Source: Cochleicola gelatinilyticus (GTDB taxonomy: Bacteria > Bacteroidota > Bacteroidia > Flavobacteriales > Flavobacteriaceae). Taken from it: DNA of 64,000 nucleotides. The first letter of the stretch is position 1; each line of letters starts with the position of its first letter. Under the pieces are notes generated by a model. That model saw nothing but the letters and a program-made list of their open reading frames with translations. It had not been told where the DNA came from and searched no databases. The DNA lies in contig NZ_LRXL01000026.1 of NCBI RefSeq assembly GCF_001637325.1, forward strand, positions 558,001 through 622,000. Direction: 5' to 3'. Made by a program: the position numbers and the translations under genes. Of the stretch, positions 63,865 to 64,000 are shown piece after piece.

Positions 63865-63884
63865 AAGTTCCGAATATAGATAAA

Positions 63885-64000
63885 ATGAAGCTACCCTTTC
63901 GCAATACCCACCTATTTTATAATTCATATGGTTCTGGACCTGCGGTTGTTCTTTTACATGGTTTCTTAGAAAGTGCCTCTATGTGGGATTTCTTTATTGC
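63885..64000 (+). CDS. Alpha/beta hydrolase (3' end outside window)
   Basis: Only the first 38 residues are in the window: MKLPFRNTHLFYNSYGSG, then PAVVLLHGFLESASMWDFFI. The HGFLES segment after a first beta-strand is the oxyanion-loop signature of alpha/beta hydrolases (the HG-x-x-x motif). The nucleophile and family assignment lie beyond the end. Its distance of more than 50 kb from the biotin genes makes a BioH-type role a guess only. Confidence 0.82.
   Translation, partial: MKLPFRNTHLFYNSYGSGPAVVLLHGFLESASMWDFFI

Overview
The window is AT-rich chromosomal DNA from a member of the Flavobacteriaceae (phylum Bacteroidota). The evidence is a C-terminal type IX secretion (T9SS) sorting domain, a CarbopepD-type TonB-dependent receptor, DUF4270 and other lipoproteins, a one-chain SdhC, an atpDC pair separate from the rest of the ATP synthase genes, Bacteroidota-type -7 promoter boxes (TAnnTTTG) a few bases before many start codons, and no Shine-Dalgarno pattern. 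It looks like core chromosome. I see no tRNA, rRNA, CRISPR, integrase, transposase or prophage.

Layout. 1-3.2 kb: 3' part of an RNase E/G gene, recX, a small barrel protein and a JmjC-like cupin. 3.3-9.7 kb: biotin locus in two minus-strand units, bioF-(DUF2007/zinc ribbon)-bioD-bioA and (ketoacyl synthase)-bioB, separated by a Coa1-like membrane protein gene on the other strand. 9.8-12.4 kb: MgtC-like protein, GNAT acetyltransferase, a membrane protein and a lipoprotein of unknown role. 12.5-17.6 kb: atpD-atpC and a TonB-dependent receptor. 17.7-23.8 kb: a class IV aminotransferase/sulfotransferase pair, then (GT5-like protein)-DUF4270-glmS. 23.9-27.3 kb: panC, panD, an LPG-synthase-type membrane protein and an esterase-fold protein. 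27.4-31.0 kb: a T9SS-exported protein with five equal repeats. 31.2-39.0 kb: radA, an M23 lipoprotein, acyl-CoA dehydrogenase, FKBP isomerase, aldo/keto reductase, OmpA lipoprotein, exonuclease III. 39.1-47.6 kb: a large outer-membrane protein, glycyl-tRNA synthetase, a coiled-coil membrane protein, comF, an Ig-like lipoprotein. 47.6-53.4 kb: omega-amidase, ankyrin protein, methionine-type aminotransferase, hybrid histidine kinase, FkbM methyltransferase. 53.5-64 kb: sdhCAB, a sortilin-like Asp-box protein, aminopeptidase P, a two-helix small protein, a DUF1801/YdeI protein ending in a CDGSH iron-sulfur motif, brnQ, and the start of an alpha/beta hydrolase gene.

How genes work together. BioF, BioA, BioD and BioB cover the four late steps of biotin synthesis, and the linked ketoacyl synthase may help make the pimeloyl precursor. 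PanC and PanD supply pantothenate. The aminotransferase and omega-amidase fit the glutamine-transaminase/omega-amidase route. SdhCAB and AtpDC serve respiration. Many remaining genes concern the cell envelope.

Most unusual signals: (1) two 79-bp intergenic elements of identical architecture whose terminal stems differ by compensatory changes; (2) the octamer TTCCGAAG/CTTCGGAA at about 39 sites, against roughly two expected; (3) a DUF1801/YdeI-CDGSH fusion; (4) a ketoacyl synthase in the biotin locus; (5) two conserved-looking enzyme folds that have lost key motifs (GT5-like and esterase-like).
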